DNA of 64,000 nt from Streptomyces violaceusniger Tu 4113 (GCF_000147815.2 NC_015957.1:10540001-10604000); one strand, 5' to 3'; counted from the first letter of the stretch, positions 42,103-53,453 are shown. A program made the numbers and translations. Notes: generated by a model from the sequence alone, not told the origin.

Positions 42103-43011
42103 TCAGCCCCTTCCCGCCTGGCCGAGCTGGGTGGAGATGCGGGCGAGCTGGTCGAGCCGCCGCTCCAGCGGCGGATGCGAGGAGAACAGCCGGCTGACGC
42201 TCTCCCCGGAGAGCGCGGGCGCGAAGAAGAAGGCGTTGAACGGCTCGACCTTGCGCAGATCCCGGGTCGGGATCCGGGCCATCTGCCCCGTCACCTTGGT
42301 CAGCGCGGCGGCGAGCGCCGAGGGCCGCCCGGTCAGCAGTGCGCCGGCGCGGTCGGCGGACAGCTCGCGATAGCGGGACAGCAGCCGGGTCAGCAGAAAG
42401 CTGATCGCGTAGACCACGGCGCTGATCAGGGGGATGAGCAGCACCGCGATGCCCACGTTGTTGTTACGGCTGCCCCGGCTGAGACCGCCCCACAGCGCCG
42501 CGCGGGTCATGATGCCCGCCAGCACGCCGAGGAAGGAGGCGATGGTCATGACCGCCACATCGCGGTGCGCCACATGCGAGAGCTCATGGGCGAGCACGCC
42601 CTCCAGCTCCTCCGGCTCCAGCCGCCGCAGCAGCCCGGTGGTGGCGCACACCAGCGCGTTGCGCTGATTGCGGCCGGTGGCGAAGGCGTTCGGCACATCG
42701 GTGTCGGCGATGGCCACCCGCGGCTTGGGCATATCCGCGAGGGCACACAGCCGGTCCACCGCGCCGTGCAGCTCGGGGGCCTGCTGCGGGGTGACCTCCC
42801 GGGCGCCCATGCTGAACGCCGCGATCCGGTCGCTGAACCAGAACTGCGCCACGAACAGCCCTCCCGCGATGATCACGATCAGCGGCCAGGCGCCCTTGAA
42901 CACGGCGAGCAGCACACCGATGAAGACCACATAGAGCAGCCCGATGAAGAACATCGTCATGACCATGCGGGTGGTCAGCCCCCGGTCCGGGGGATAGCGG
43001 GTATGCGGCAT
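42103..43011 (-). CDS. htpX: HtpX-like membrane zinc metalloprotease
   Basis: Encodes 302 residues. Two N-terminal helices are followed by the M48 motif LAHELSHVAHRD (zinc His and catalytic Glu), two more helices, and the third ligand Glu in SRYRELSADRAGA. NQRNALVCATTGLLRRL is also typical. It degrades misfolded membrane proteins. It forms an operon with pspAB. Confidence 0.94.
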   Translation of the reverse strand: MPHTRYPPDRGLTTRMVMTMFFIGLLYVVFIGVLLAVFKGAWPLIVIIAGGLFVAQFWFSDRIAAFSMGAREVTPQQAPELHGAVDRLCALADMPKPRVAIADTDVPNAFATGRNQRNALVCATTGLLRRLEPEELEGVLAHELSHVAHRDVAVMTIASFLGVLAGIMTRAALWGGLSRGSRNNNVGIAVLLIPLISAVVYAISFLLTRLLSRYRELSADRAGALLTGRPSALAAALTKVTGQMARIPTRDLRKVEPFNAFFFAPALSGESVSRLFSSHPPLERRLDQLARISTQLGQAGRG

Positions 43012-43099
43012 GGGATGCCTCCCGAGTGACGCGACGCCAAAGGCTCTATACCCGATTCTGCCGCTTATAGGGCGATCTGCGCCGCGGCCTTTATTCGGT

Positions 43100-43171
43100 T
43101 ATCCGGCGATCCGTATCGCCCGCTATCCGGCGATTCATGCCGCCCGCTATCCGGCTATCTGTGCCGCGCCC
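43100..43171. repeat. 24-bp tandem repeat across the oxidoreductase stop codon
   Basis: Three 24-bp units starting TATCCGG (43100, 43124, 43148). The minus-strand stop TAG of the LLM gene (43147-43149) lies at a unit boundary, and the same TAG recurs in the neighbouring unit, so the gene's last residues (AQIAG) come from the repeat. Confidence 0.8.
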
Positions 43172-44055
43172 TCCGTGGCGATCTTCTCGAAGGTCCCCAG
43201 GTCGGCCGCGAAGATCGAATCGGGGATCGGCCAGTGCAGCACGATCTCGTCGATGCCCAGCTCGGCATGGCGTCCGGCGAAGTCCACGAAGGCGTCCACC
43301 GAGCTCAGCGGCCCTGCGGCCGCCGGGGTGAAACCGGTGAGCAGGATCTTGCCGAGGTCGCCGGTGTCCCGTCCGGCCTCCGCGCACGCCTGGCCCAGCC
43401 GGTCGATCTGACCGGCGATGGCAGCCACCGAATCGGCCGGGGTGCCGGTCTCGGCGATCTTCGGGTCGCCCGTGGTCACCCACGCCTGCCCGTATCGCGC
43501 CGTGAGCCGCAGTCCGCGCGGACCGGTGGCGGCCACCCCGAACGGCAGCCGCGGCCGCTGCACGCAGCCGGGGATGTTGCGCACCTCGTGGGCGCTGTAG
43601 TGGGTGCCCTCGTGCGTCACCACATCGTGCGTCAGCAGCCGGTCGAGCAGCTCGACGAACTCGCCGAAGCGGTCCGCCCGCTCCCGGGGCGACCACGGCT
43701 CCTCGGCGCCCCGCAGCAGCGCCGTCGCGTCGAAGCCGGAGCCGCCCGCGCCGATGCCGAGGGCGATCCGCCCGCCGGACACGTCGTCCAGCGTGATCAG
43801 CTCCTTGGCCAGCGTCACCGGATGCCGGAAGTTCGGGGAGGTGACCAGGGTGCCCAGCCGCAGCCGGGAGGTCGCCGCCGCGGCCGCCGTCAGCGTCGGA
43901 ACCGCCCCGAACCAGGGCCCGTCGCGAAAGCTGCGCCAGGACAGGTGGTCATAGGTGTACGCCGCGTGGAAACCCAGCTCCTCGGCGCGCTGCCATATCT
44001 CCCGGCCGCGCTCGGACCAGCGGTAGGCGGGCAGGATCACGGTGCTCACTCGCAT
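43147..44055 (-). CDS. LLM-class flavin-dependent oxidoreductase
   Basis: Encodes 302 residues of the luciferase-like TIM-barrel type: AEELGFHAAYTYDHLSWR, LRLGTLVTSPNFRHPVTLAK and GRIALGIGAGGSGFD. It probably uses F420 or FMN. No partner gene identifies the substrate. Its 3' end runs into a 24-bp repeat. Confidence 0.9.
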   Translation of the reverse strand: MRVSTVILPAYRWSERGREIWQRAEELGFHAAYTYDHLSWRSFRDGPWFGAVPTLTAAAAATSRLRLGTLVTSPNFRHPVTLAKELITLDDVSGGRIALGIGAGGSGFDATALLRGAEEPWSPRERADRFGEFVELLDRLLTHDVVTHEGTHYSAHEVRNIPGCVQRPRLPFGVAATGPRGLRLTARYGQAWVTTGDPKIAETGTPADSVAAIAGQIDRLGQACAEAGRDTGDLGKILLTGFTPAAAGPLSSVDAFVDFAGRHAELGIDEIVLHWPIPDSIFAADLGTFEKIATEGAAQIAG

Positions 44056-44186
44056 AGGGCGAGCCTAAGCGGTGGGTGTGACAACGCCGCACCGATATCA
44101 GCGCCCATCAGCGCCGTAGGCTCCCGACGATCCACCCGAGCACAGCCCCGGCACTGATGAGCGGCATATGCGGGAGGATGGTTGCC

Positions 44187-45071
44187 GTGACTCCTGCGAC
44201 CGAGCGGCCGAACACCCCGGCCCCAGAGCCTTCCCGCCCGGCCCCGGCCCGGCCCCGACTGATCGCCACCGACCTCGACGGCACCCTGCTGCAGGACGAC
44301 AAGACGGTCTCCGACCGCACCGTGGCGGCGCTCGCGGCGGCCGAGCGGGCGGGCATCGAGGTGTTCTTCGTCACCGGCCGCCCGGCCCGCTGGATGGACG
44401 TCGTCAGCGCCCATGTGCATGGTCACGGCCTGGCGATCTGCGCCAATGGCGCCGCCGTGGTCGATCTGCACCAGGGCGGACTGCCGATCGAGGTCCGCCC
44501 GCTCGCCGCCGACCAGGCCCTCGCCGTCGTGGAGGCGCTGCGCGAGGCCGCGCCCGGCACGTCCTTCGCGGTCGAGCGCAGCGGCGGGATCTTCTACGAA
44601 CCGGAGTACCCGCCGTTCCACCTCGCCCCGGGCGCGATCGTCGCCCCCGCCGAGAAGCTGCTCCACGACGGATTCGCGCACGCCGACATGCCGGTCCTCA
44701 AGCTGCTCGCCCACCACCCCGAGCTGGCACCCGACGCCTTCCTCCAGCTCGCCCGCTCGGTGGCCGGGGACTACGGCGACTTCACCCGCTCCAGCCCGTC
44801 CGCCCTGCTGGAGGTCAGCGGGCTCGGGGTCAGCAAGGCCAGCACGCTGGCCCGGTGCTGTGCCGAGCGCGGGATCTCCGCCGCGGAGGTCGTGGCGTTC
44901 GGCGACATGCCCAATGACCTGGAGATGCTGATGTGGGCGGGCACCTCCTACGCGATGGCCAACGCCCATCCGGATGTGCTCGCCGCGACCACCCACCGCA
45001 CGGGCGCCAACACCGAGGACGGCGTCGCCGCCGTCATCGAGCGGATCGTCGAGCGGATCCTGGCGGGCTGA
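44187..45071 (+). CDS. HAD-superfamily (Cof-type) phosphatase, second copy
   Basis: Encodes 294 residues. The GTG at 44187 lies 9 nt after GGGAGG; ATGs at 44157 and 44178 are alternatives. Motifs are [18 protein letters not shown] and GDMPNDLEM. It is similar in length and motifs to the product of 28786-29640, so the two are paralogues. The Pro/Ala-rich N-terminal ~30 residues are extra. Confidence 0.88.
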   Translation: MTPATERPNTPAPEPSRPAPARPRLIATDLDGTLLQDDKTVSDRTVAALAAAERAGIEVFFVTGRPARWMDVVSAHVHGHGLAICANGAAVVDLHQGGLPIEVRPLAADQALAVVEALREAAPGTSFAVERSGGIFYEPEYPPFHLAPGAIVAPAEKLLHDGFAHADMPVLKLLAHHPELAPDAFLQLARSVAGDYGDFTRSSPSALLEVSGLGVSKASTLARCCAERGISAAEVVAFGDMPNDLEMLMWAGTSYAMANAHPDVLAATTHRTGANTEDGVAAVIERIVERILAG

Positions 45072-45082
45072 AGCGCACGCGA

Positions 45083-45112
45083 CCGCCCCCCGGCCGTGGG
45101 GCCGGGGGGCGG
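45083..45112. terminator. Bidirectional terminator, HAD gene / glycine-rich protein
   Basis: CCGCCCCCCGGCC-GTGG-GGCCGGGGGGCGG is a perfect 13-bp stem between converging genes. Confidence 0.9.
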
Positions 45113-45130
45113 CGGTCCGCACGACCGCGT

Positions 45131-45970
45131 TTACCAGAAGAAGACCAGGTAGCCGTTGCCGCCGGCGGTACCGGGGGCGCCCGCGCTGCCCGGGGTGTTG
45201 CCACCGGGGCCGCCGACGCCGCCGTCGCCGCCCGCGCTGGTGTTCGTCGGAGGCAGCTCGACAATGCCGTCGACCGCGTCGCCGCCCGCGCCGCCGTCGG
45301 CACCGGACGCCCCGTTCTCACCGGTGCGGTTCACCGCGGAGAAGCTGTTGCAGGCGCCGGTGCCGCCGGTGCCGCCGTTGCCCGGAATGCCCGGAGCGGC
45401 CGTACCACCGCCACCGCCCGTGCCGCCCGTGCCGCCACCGGCGATGAGCTGGGTACCGATGGTGGAGACCAGGGACGTCGCGCCACCGTTGCCACCGGTG
45501 CCACCGGCGCCTCCGGCACCAGCCGTACCGGTGCCGCCGGGACCGGCGGTACCGGCGCCGCCACCGGTGCCCAGGTCCACCGTGTAGGTGGCGAAGGGCG
45601 TGACCGGAATGACGCACCAGGTGAAGCCGCCGGATCCGCCGCCACCGCCGGTGCCGCCACTGCCGGTCGCCGTGGCGCTGGCGCCGCCACCACCGCCGCC
45701 GCCACCGCCGCCCGCTCCCCACGCCTGGATGTGCACCGAGGTGACGCCTGCGGGAGGCGTGAAGGTGCCGTCCGTGGTGAACTCCTGGACCCCGTGGATG
45801 ATGGACGGCGGCCGCGGCGGCTTGGGACGGCCGCCGCCCAGGGTGTCGTCCGCCTGAGCGGCGGGAGACATGGTCAGCACCTGGCCGGCGAGGCTCGCCG
45901 CAGCAAGGGCGGCGAAGAGGACCCGGCGGCGCGTCCGGGATCGCTTGGGAGTGGGACTCTGGCTGTTCAC
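45131..45970 (-). CDS. Secreted glycine-rich (PGRS-like) protein
   Basis: Encodes 279 residues from a GTG 9 nt after GGAAGG. The Sec signal peptide (~1-40) has a long basic head PKRSRTRRRV and ends in AQA. A short beta-rich module follows (VQEFTTDGTFTPPAGVTSVH, IQAWGAGGG). More than 200 residues of GGxGG repeats then follow, ending NGYLVFFW. Similar N-terminal modules occur in bacterial Gly-rich surface proteins. A cell-wall or extracellular matrix role is inferred. The ribosome site also serves an overlapping Met-Thr-stop mini-ORF. Confidence 0.75.
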   Translation of the reverse strand: MNSQSPTPKRSRTRRRVLFAALAAASLAGQVLTMSPAAQADDTLGGGRPKPPRPPSIIHGVQEFTTDGTFTPPAGVTSVHIQAWGAGGGGGGGGGGASATATGSGGTGGGGGSGGFTWCVIPVTPFATYTVDLGTGGGAGTAGPGGTGTAGAGGAGGTGGNGGATSLVSTIGTQLIAGGGTGGTGGGGGTAAPGIPGNGGTGGTGACNSFSAVNRTGENGASGADGGAGGDAVDGIVELPPTNTSAGGDGGVGGPGGNTPGSAGAPGTAGGNGYLVFFW

Positions 45971-46210
45971 GTCATGAATTCCTTCCCCGCGGTCGGGCCA
46001 ACATCTGTCGCGGAGTGCGATGGGATACGAAAGTCCGAACGGCCCGCGAGACTCATCCCACCGTCGGCCACCACGACCCGCACTCCGACGGCGCGCTAGT
46101 TGGCCCGCGTAGGTGAGGCGTTGGGCCGGGCGGGCGACAACCAGCGCCCCACAACGGCGTGTCGGGCACACAGCGGCCCGCCGGGCATCGCCCTCACCGG
46201 GCGACGACGG
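45971..46210. other. Upstream region of the glycine-rich protein
   Basis: 240 bp with no gene; it should contain the minus-strand promoter. The tandem-repeat array begins immediately after it. Confidence 0.4.
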
Positions 46211-46561
46211 GTCAGGCGTACGGCAGAGGCGGGCGTACGGCAGAGGCGGGCGTACGGCGGCGGCGTCAGGCATACGGCGGCGTCAGACGCACAGCCGCCG
46301 TCAGGCATATGGCCGATGTCAGGCGCACAGCGGCGAGGCGCACGGTAGACGCAGACGCAGACGCACAGCCGCGTTAGGCATACGGCGACGTCAGGCATAC
46401 AGCGGCATCAGACGTGCGGCGCCGTCAGACGCACAGCGGCGTCAGGCATACGGCGGCTTCAGGCGTGCGGCGGACACAGGAGTGCGGCAGACGCAGGGAT
46501 ACGGCCGCCGTCAGGCGCAGAGCGGCGTCAGGCGCACGGCGCCGTCAGGCGCACGGCGCCG

Positions 46562-46570
<9 letters not shown>
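46211..46570. repeat. Large 17-bp minisatellite
   Basis: About twenty degenerate copies of a 17-bp unit, consensus GTCAGGCRYACGGCGGC (units 17-18 bp, one of 20). The last three before the kinase gene are nearly identical. The array fills the gap downstream of the histidine kinase gene, and its final unit contains the kinase stop codon (46562-46564). Confidence 0.88.
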
Positions 46571-48289
<1,719 letters not shown>

Positions 48290-48419
48290 GCCGTCGAGCC
48301 TAATGAATGGCGCAGATGAACGCCGCTGCTCGCGCTGGGCCCGGTCCGGTGGATCTTCGTCGCCTACGCATCGGTCGACTGGCGCCTGCGACATCAGTCG
48401 GCTGACACCGCGAGGCCCG

Positions 48420-49165
48420 CTGAGGCCGGCGCCCTGGCCCACGGCAGATGGCGACGTAGCCCGCTGCGGCCCGCGCCCGTCTGGTGACGCGCCCCGCCCG
48501 TCTGATGCCGTAGCTCGCGACAGCCAGCGCCGTAGCCCCAGGGCAGCTCGTACCAAAGCCCGCTGCGGCCGTTGCCCCGGACCGCGCCGTCCGCTGCCGC
48601 GCCCCGCGCCTGCCTGATGCCGCGGCCCACGACAGCCAGCGCCGTAGCCCCAGGGCAGCTCGTACCAAAGCCCGCTGCGGCCGTTACCCGGGACCGCGCC
48701 GTCCGGTGCCGCGCCCCGCCCGTCTGGTGCGGTAGCCCACGGCAACTCGTGCCGTAACCCACGGCAGCTGGTGCCGGGCCCCGCGCCCGTCTGGTGCCGT
48801 AACCCGCGACAGCTAACTCCGTAGCCCACGGCAACTCCTGCCGTAGCCCGCTGCGGGCTGGCGCCGTGACCCGCGCCGTCCGCTGCCAGGCCCGGCGCCC
48901 GTCCGCTGCCGGGCCCCGCGCCCGTCCGCTGCCGGGCCCCGCGCCCGTCCGCTGCCGGGCCCCGCGCCCGTCTGGTGCCGCGGCCCGCGGCAGCTCGTGG
49001 CGCAGCCGCTGCGGCCGTTGCCGGGGCCCGCGCCGTCTGCTGCCGGAGCGCCTCGCGGCGATGCCGGAGGACGCCTCCCTGCGGTGCCGGGGGAGGCGCC
49101 TCCCAGCCGTAGCCGGGGCCGCCGTGCCAGGCGTCGCGGGCCCGCGACGATCCGCCGGACAGAGC
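48420..49165. repeat. Complex repeat region between kinase and cydDC
   Basis: About 750 bp of degenerate ~20-23 bp units of the types CCGTAGCCCACGGCAGCTGG and CCGTCCGCTGCCGGGCCCCG. Three to four copies of a 23-bp unit run from 48890 to 48970. A 112-bp unit is duplicated almost exactly (48518-48629 and 48630 onward, with the first ~57 bp identical). Long ORFs cross it only as repetitive Arg/Gly/Ala strings, so no gene is supported between 48290 and 49168. Confidence 0.88.
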
Positions 49166-49168
49166 CGC

Positions 49169-52100
49169 CTAGCCGGCGCCCATGTGCCCCACGCCCATAT
49201 GCCCAGCGCCCGGGTGCCCGGCGCCCACCAGGACTCCGTCCTCCACTGCCTCGCGCTCCAGCATCCGGCGGAACGGCCCGTCGGCTGCGGCCAGTTCCCC
49301 GTACGTCCCGCGCTGGACGGCCCGGCCCCCGTCGAGCACGATCACCTCGTCCACCGTGTCCAGGCCCGCCAGCCGGTGCGTGATCAGGACAGTGGTGCGC
49401 CCCTGGGTCGCCGACAGCAGGTCGGCCGTCAGCGCGTCGGCCGTGGGCAGGTCCAGATGTTCGGCCGGTTCGTCCAGCACCAGCACCGGGAAGTCCGCCA
49501 GCAGCGCGCGGGCCAGCGCCAGCCGCTGCCGCTGACCGCCGGAGAGCCGTGCGCCCTGTTCGCCGACGAGCGTGTCCAGGCCGTCCGGCAGCCCGTCCAC
49601 CCAGTCCCGCAGCCGGGCCGCGGCCAGCGCCGCGCGCAGCTCGTCATCGCTCGCGCCGGGGCGGGCCAGTCGCAGGTTCTCGCGCAGCGAGCTGTCGAAG
49701 ACGTGGGCGTCCTGGGCGCAGAGGCCGACGAGCCGCCGCACCGCGTCCCCGTCGAGCGCGGCGGCGTCCCGGCCCGCCAGGGTGTACGTGCCGCCGTCGG
49801 TGTCCAGGAAGCGGAGCAGCACCTGGGCGAGCGTGCTCTTGCCCGCCCCCGACGGGCCGACGACCGCGACCCGGCGGCCCGGCCGCAGCTCCAGGCCGAA
49901 CCCGTCCAGCGCGGGGGCACACTGCCCGGGGTGGCGGGCGGTGATCCCGCGCAGCACCAGCGGATACGGCGCACCGGGCGCCTCCTCGCGCCGCGCCGCG
50001 TCGGGCTCGCGCACCGGAAGCGGCTCGTCCAGCACCTCGTACACCCGCTCCGCTGCCCGTCGCACCCGCTGCCGGTGCTGCACCGCGAGCGGCAGCCCCG
50101 CGACGGCCTCGAAGGCGGCGAGCGGGGTCAGCACCACGACCGCCAGCCACACCCCGTGGATCCGGCCGTCGGCCACGGCCGGCACCCCCACCCACGCCGC
50201 GGCCGCCACGGTCAGCCCGCAGACCAGGGCGGACAGCCCGGCACCGGTGCCTGCGGCAGCCGCCGTCCGCCGGGCGATCCGGGTGAGTACCCCATCGGCC
50301 CGGCGCACCGCGTCCAGCCGACGCGGCAGCGCACCCGCGACGGTCAACTCGGCGGCCCCGGCCAGCAGATCGACCACCTGCGCCGACAGGGCACCGCGCG
50401 CCGGTGCCAGCCGACGCTCCGCCCGCCGCGCCAGCGCCCCGGACACGACGGGCACCGCGACCCCCGCCACCAGCAGCCCCACCGCCAGCACGGCCCCGGC
50501 CTCCGGCAGCACCCAGGTGAGAAAGCCCACCGAGGCCGCGCCCACCGTCAGCGCGGTGCCGACGGGCAGCAGCCAGCGCAGGAAGTAGTCCTGGACGGCG
50601 TCCACATCGGCCACCAGCCGGGAGAGCAGATCGCCGCGGCGCGTCCGGCCGAGCCCCGCGGGCGCCAGCCGCTCCAGCCGCCGGTAGACGGCGACCCGCA
50701 GTTCGGCCAGCACCCGCAGCACGGCGTCATGCGAGACCAGGCGTTCGGCGTAGCGGAAGACGGCCCGGCCGATCCCGAACGCCCGGGTCGCGGTGACCGC
50801 CACCATCAAATAGAGCACGGGCGGCTGCTGCGCGGCCCGGGAGATCAGCCAACCGGAGACGGCCATCAGCCCGACCGCGCTCAGCAGGGCGAGGCTCCCG
50901 AGCAGCAGCGCCAGCCCGAACCGCCCCCGCCCGCCACGCGCGGCGCCCCGCACCCGCGCCAACGCGCCCCGGCGCGGACGTGCGGCCGAGCTACGCGACG
51001 CAGCCGAGCCACGCGACGCGACCGGGCCGACCAGCGTGGTCGAACCGTCGCGCGTGCTCAAGCCATCCCGTGCGGTCAAGCCGTCCCGTGCGGTCAAGCC
51101 GTCCCCCGCGGCCGGACCATACGACGCGGCCAACCCATCCCGCGCGACCGAGCCCGCGCCGTCCGCCTCCGTGCGCGCCTCGCCCAGCCGCCCACCGGAT
51201 GCGGCGTCCGCCGCCGGTTCCTGCGCGCCACCGGACACGACGGCCGGTGATCGCTCCGAGCCCGCGTCAGCGTCAGCGTCCGGCCCGGAGCGCATGGGCG
51301 GAGGAGGGCCCGCGCCGGGCCCCGAGCGGAGGAGCCCGACGTCGTGACCGATGGCGGGCTCACCCGCTGCCGAACCCCCACGGCCCGGCGCCCGCGCCAC
51401 GTCGACACGCTCATCCGTGCCCGGTGAGGCCGACGGAGACGGCGCCGACCCCGCCTCCGTGACCGCCCCCACCGCGAATCCGCCCACCGCGAATCCGCCC
51501 GCCACGGATCCGCCCGCCACGGATCCGCCCGCCACGGATCCGCGCGCCTCAGCAAGCGGGCGCCCGTCGGCACACGCGACGGACAGGTGGGCGCCGTCCC
51601 CGCCAGAGGCGGGCCGGAGCGAGACGGTCGGCCCCGGGCGCACGCCGCCCACCGCCGACTCACGCCGAGCGTCCGGCAGGAGGACCGGTTCACCAGAAGC
51701 GTCGGGCAAGAGGGCCGGTCCACCAGAAGCGTCCGGCAGGAGGACCGGTCCACCAGAAGCCTCCGACAAGAAGGCAGGCCCACCAGAAGCGTCCGGCCCC
51801 GGCAGCCGCAGCACGCGGTCGGCCAGGGGAAGCAGTGCCGGGCGGTGGACCACCAGCAGCACCGTGCGGCCCTCGGCCAGCCGCCGCACCGCCTCGACGA
51901 CCGACGCCTCCGTCTCACCGTCCAGATTGGCCGTCGGCTCGTCCAGCAGCAGCACCGGCCGGTCGGCCAGGAAGGCGCGGGCCAGGGCGATCCGCTGCCG
52001 CTGGCCCGCGGAGAGCCCCGCGCCCATCTCGCCGAGCCGGGACTCGATCCCGTCCGTCAGGGCGGAGACGAAGCGCAGCGCGTCCGCGTCCCGCAGGGCG

Positions 52101-53440
52101 GCCCGTACCGCCGCGTCCTCGGCGTCCGGCCGGGCCAGCCGGACGTTCTCCGCGATCGTCCCGGCGAAGAGATACGGGCGCTGGGGCACCCAGGCGATCT
52201 GGCGCCGCCAGCTCTCCGGGTCCAGCGCGGCCAGATCGCGGCCCCCGATCCGCACCCGGCCCTCGTCCGGTTCCGCGAAGCCCAGCACGGCGTTCAGCAG
52301 CGTGGACTTCCCGGCGCCGCTGGGGCCCACGACGGCGACCGTCTCGCCCGGGCGGATCTCGAACGAGGTCCGGGCAAGGGACGGTTCGCGGCGCCCGGGG
52401 TGGCGGACCACCAGCCCGTCCAGCGTGAGCGCGGCGCTCCGGGCGTCGGGGGCCGGCGCACCGCCCGTGTTCGAGGGCTCGCGCTCCAGCACCGCGAACA
52501 CCTCGTCCGCCGCCGCCAGCCCCTCCGCCGCCGCGTGGTACTGCGCGCCCACCTGCCGCAGTGGCAGATACGCCTCGGGGGCGAGCACCAGCACCACCAG
52601 GCCGGTGAAGAGGTCCATCTCGCCGTGCACCAGCCGCATTCCGATGTCGACCGCGACCAGGGCGACCGACACGGCGGAGAGCAGTTCCAGGGCCAGGGAG
52701 GACAGAAAGGCCAGCCGCAGCGTCTTGAGCGTGGCCCGCCGGTAGTCGGCTGTGATCGCGCGGATCGAGGCGGCCTGGGCCTTCGCCCGGCCGAAGACCT
52801 TGAGGGTCGGCAGTCCGGCGACGACATCGAGGAAGTGTCCGGACAGCCGGGACAGCAGCCGCCACTGGCGGTCCATCCGGGACTGGGTGGCCCAGCCGAT
52901 GAGCATCATGAACAGCGGGATCAGCGGCAGGGTGGCAACGATGATCAGCGCGGAGATCCAGTCCGCGGTGACGATCCGGGCCAGCACCGCCACCGGCACC
53001 ACCACGGCCAGCCCCAACTGGGGCAGATAGCGCGCGAAGTAGTCGTCCAGCGCGTCGATGCCCCGGGTGGCGAGGGTGGTGAGCGCACCGGTCCGCTGGG
53101 AGTCCAGCCAGCTCGGCCCGAGCCGCACGGCCCGTTCCACCAGCCGCAGCCGCAGCTCCGACTTGACCGCCGCACCGGCCCGATGGGCGGCCAGCTCGGT
53201 CAGCCAGGAGACGACCGCCCGGCCGACGGCGACCAGCGCCAGCAGCCCCAGCGGGAGCGTCAGCGCCCCCACGTCCTCGCCCCGCTGGAAGGCGCCCACC
53301 ACGATCTCGGCGATCAGCATCGCCTGCGCGATGACCAGACCCGCTCCGGCCAGGCCCAGCGCCACGGAGGCGGCCAGGAAGAACCGGGTGGCCCGTGCGT
53401 ACCGCAGCAGCCGGGGGTCGATTGGTTTCACGTGAAACAC
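49169..53440 (-). CDS. cydDC: Fused CydD-CydC ABC exporter with long repetitive linker
   Basis: Encodes 1423 residues. The CydD half has six helices and an ATPase with Walker A GPSGAGKST (~373), LSAGQRQR and LLLDEPTANLD (~498). A ~280-residue Pro/Ser/Gly-rich linker (~550-830) follows. The CydC half has LSGGQRQR and LVLDEPAEHLD, with Walker A at ~1197. The heterodimeric transporter exports thiols (cysteine/glutathione-type) needed to assemble cytochrome bd. Fused cydDC is usual in Streptomyces, but this linker is long and built from tandem repeats. The GTG start lies inside a parS site. It follows cydB by 13 bp. Confidence 0.92.
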   Translation of the reverse strand: MFHVKPIDPRLLRYARATRFFLAASVALGLAGAGLVIAQAMLIAEIVVGAFQRGEDVGALTLPLGLLALVAVGRAVVSWLTELAAHRAGAAVKSELRLRLVERAVRLGPSWLDSQRTGALTTLATRGIDALDDYFARYLPQLGLAVVVPVAVLARIVTADWISALIIVATLPLIPLFMMLIGWATQSRMDRQWRLLSRLSGHFLDVVAGLPTLKVFGRAKAQAASIRAITADYRRATLKTLRLAFLSSLALELLSAVSVALVAVDIGMRLVHGEMDLFTGLVVLVLAPEAYLPLRQVGAQYHAAAEGLAAADEVFAVLEREPSNTGGAPAPDARSAALTLDGLVVRHPGRREPSLARTSFEIRPGETVAVVGPSGAGKSTLLNAVLGFAEPDEGRVRIGGRDLAALDPESWRRQIAWVPQRPYLFAGTIAENVRLARPDAEDAAVRAALRDADALRFVSALTDGIESRLGEMGAGLSAGQRQRIALARAFLADRPVLLLDEPTANLDGETEASVVEAVRRLAEGRTVLLVVHRPALLPLADRVLRLPGPDASGGPAFLSEASGGPVLLPDASGGPALLPDASGEPVLLPDARRESAVGGVRPGPTVSLRPASGGDGAHLSVACADGRPLAEARGSVAGGSVAGGSVAGGFAVGGFAVGAVTEAGSAPSPSASPGTDERVDVARAPGRGGSAAGEPAIGHDVGLLRSGPGAGPPPPMRSGPDADADAGSERSPAVVSGGAQEPAADAASGGRLGEARTEADGAGSVARDGLAASYGPAAGDGLTARDGLTARDGLSTRDGSTTLVGPVASRGSAASRSSAARPRRGALARVRGAARGGRGRFGLALLLGSLALLSAVGLMAVSGWLISRAAQQPPVLYLMVAVTATRAFGIGRAVFRYAERLVSHDAVLRVLAELRVAVYRRLERLAPAGLGRTRRGDLLSRLVADVDAVQDYFLRWLLPVGTALTVGAASVGFLTWVLPEAGAVLAVGLLVAGVAVPVVSGALARRAERRLAPARGALSAQVVDLLAGAAELTVAGALPRRLDAVRRADGVLTRIARRTAAAAGTGAGLSALVCGLTVAAAAWVGVPAVADGRIHGVWLAVVVLTPLAAFEAVAGLPLAVQHRQRVRRAAERVYEVLDEPLPVREPDAARREEAPGAPYPLVLRGITARHPGQCAPALDGFGLELRPGRRVAVVGPSGAGKSTLAQVLLRFLDTDGGTYTLAGRDAAALDGDAVRRLVGLCAQDAHVFDSSLRENLRLARPGASDDELRAALAAARLRDWVDGLPDGLDTLVGEQGARLSGGQRQRLALARALLADFPVLVLDEPAEHLDLPTADALTADLLSATQGRTTVLITHRLAGLDTVDEVIVLDGGRAVQRGTYGELAAADGPFRRMLEREAVEDGVLVGAGHPGAGHMGVGHMGAG
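51470..51549 (-). repeat. 15-bp repeats in the cydDC linker
   Basis: About five copies of GCCACGGATCCGCCC and the variant ACCGCGAATCCGCCC encode pentapeptides SVAGG/FAVGG. Frame-preserving. Confidence 0.88.
51669..51797 (-). repeat. 30-bp repeats in the cydDC linker
   Basis: Four full copies of a 30-bp unit (starting GCGTCCGGCAGGAGGACCGG) and a partial fifth encode the decapeptide SGGPVLLPDA and variants. Frame-preserving. Confidence 0.9.
53425..53438. other. parS site (ParB-binding) at the cydDC start
   Basis: GTTTCACGTGAAAC is the exact 14-bp Streptomyces parS consensus. It spans codons 2-5 of cydDC, giving the N-terminus MFHVKP. Streptomyces parS sites cluster around oriC and load ParB for segregation in sporulation hyphae. 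Confidence 0.92.
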
Positions 53441-53453
53441 ACCACCCGAAGCA

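Noticed and set aside
48290..48829. N-terminal extension of the histidine kinase
   Set aside because: The extra ~180 residues are translated tandem repeats. A leaderless promoter and conserved start are at 48289.
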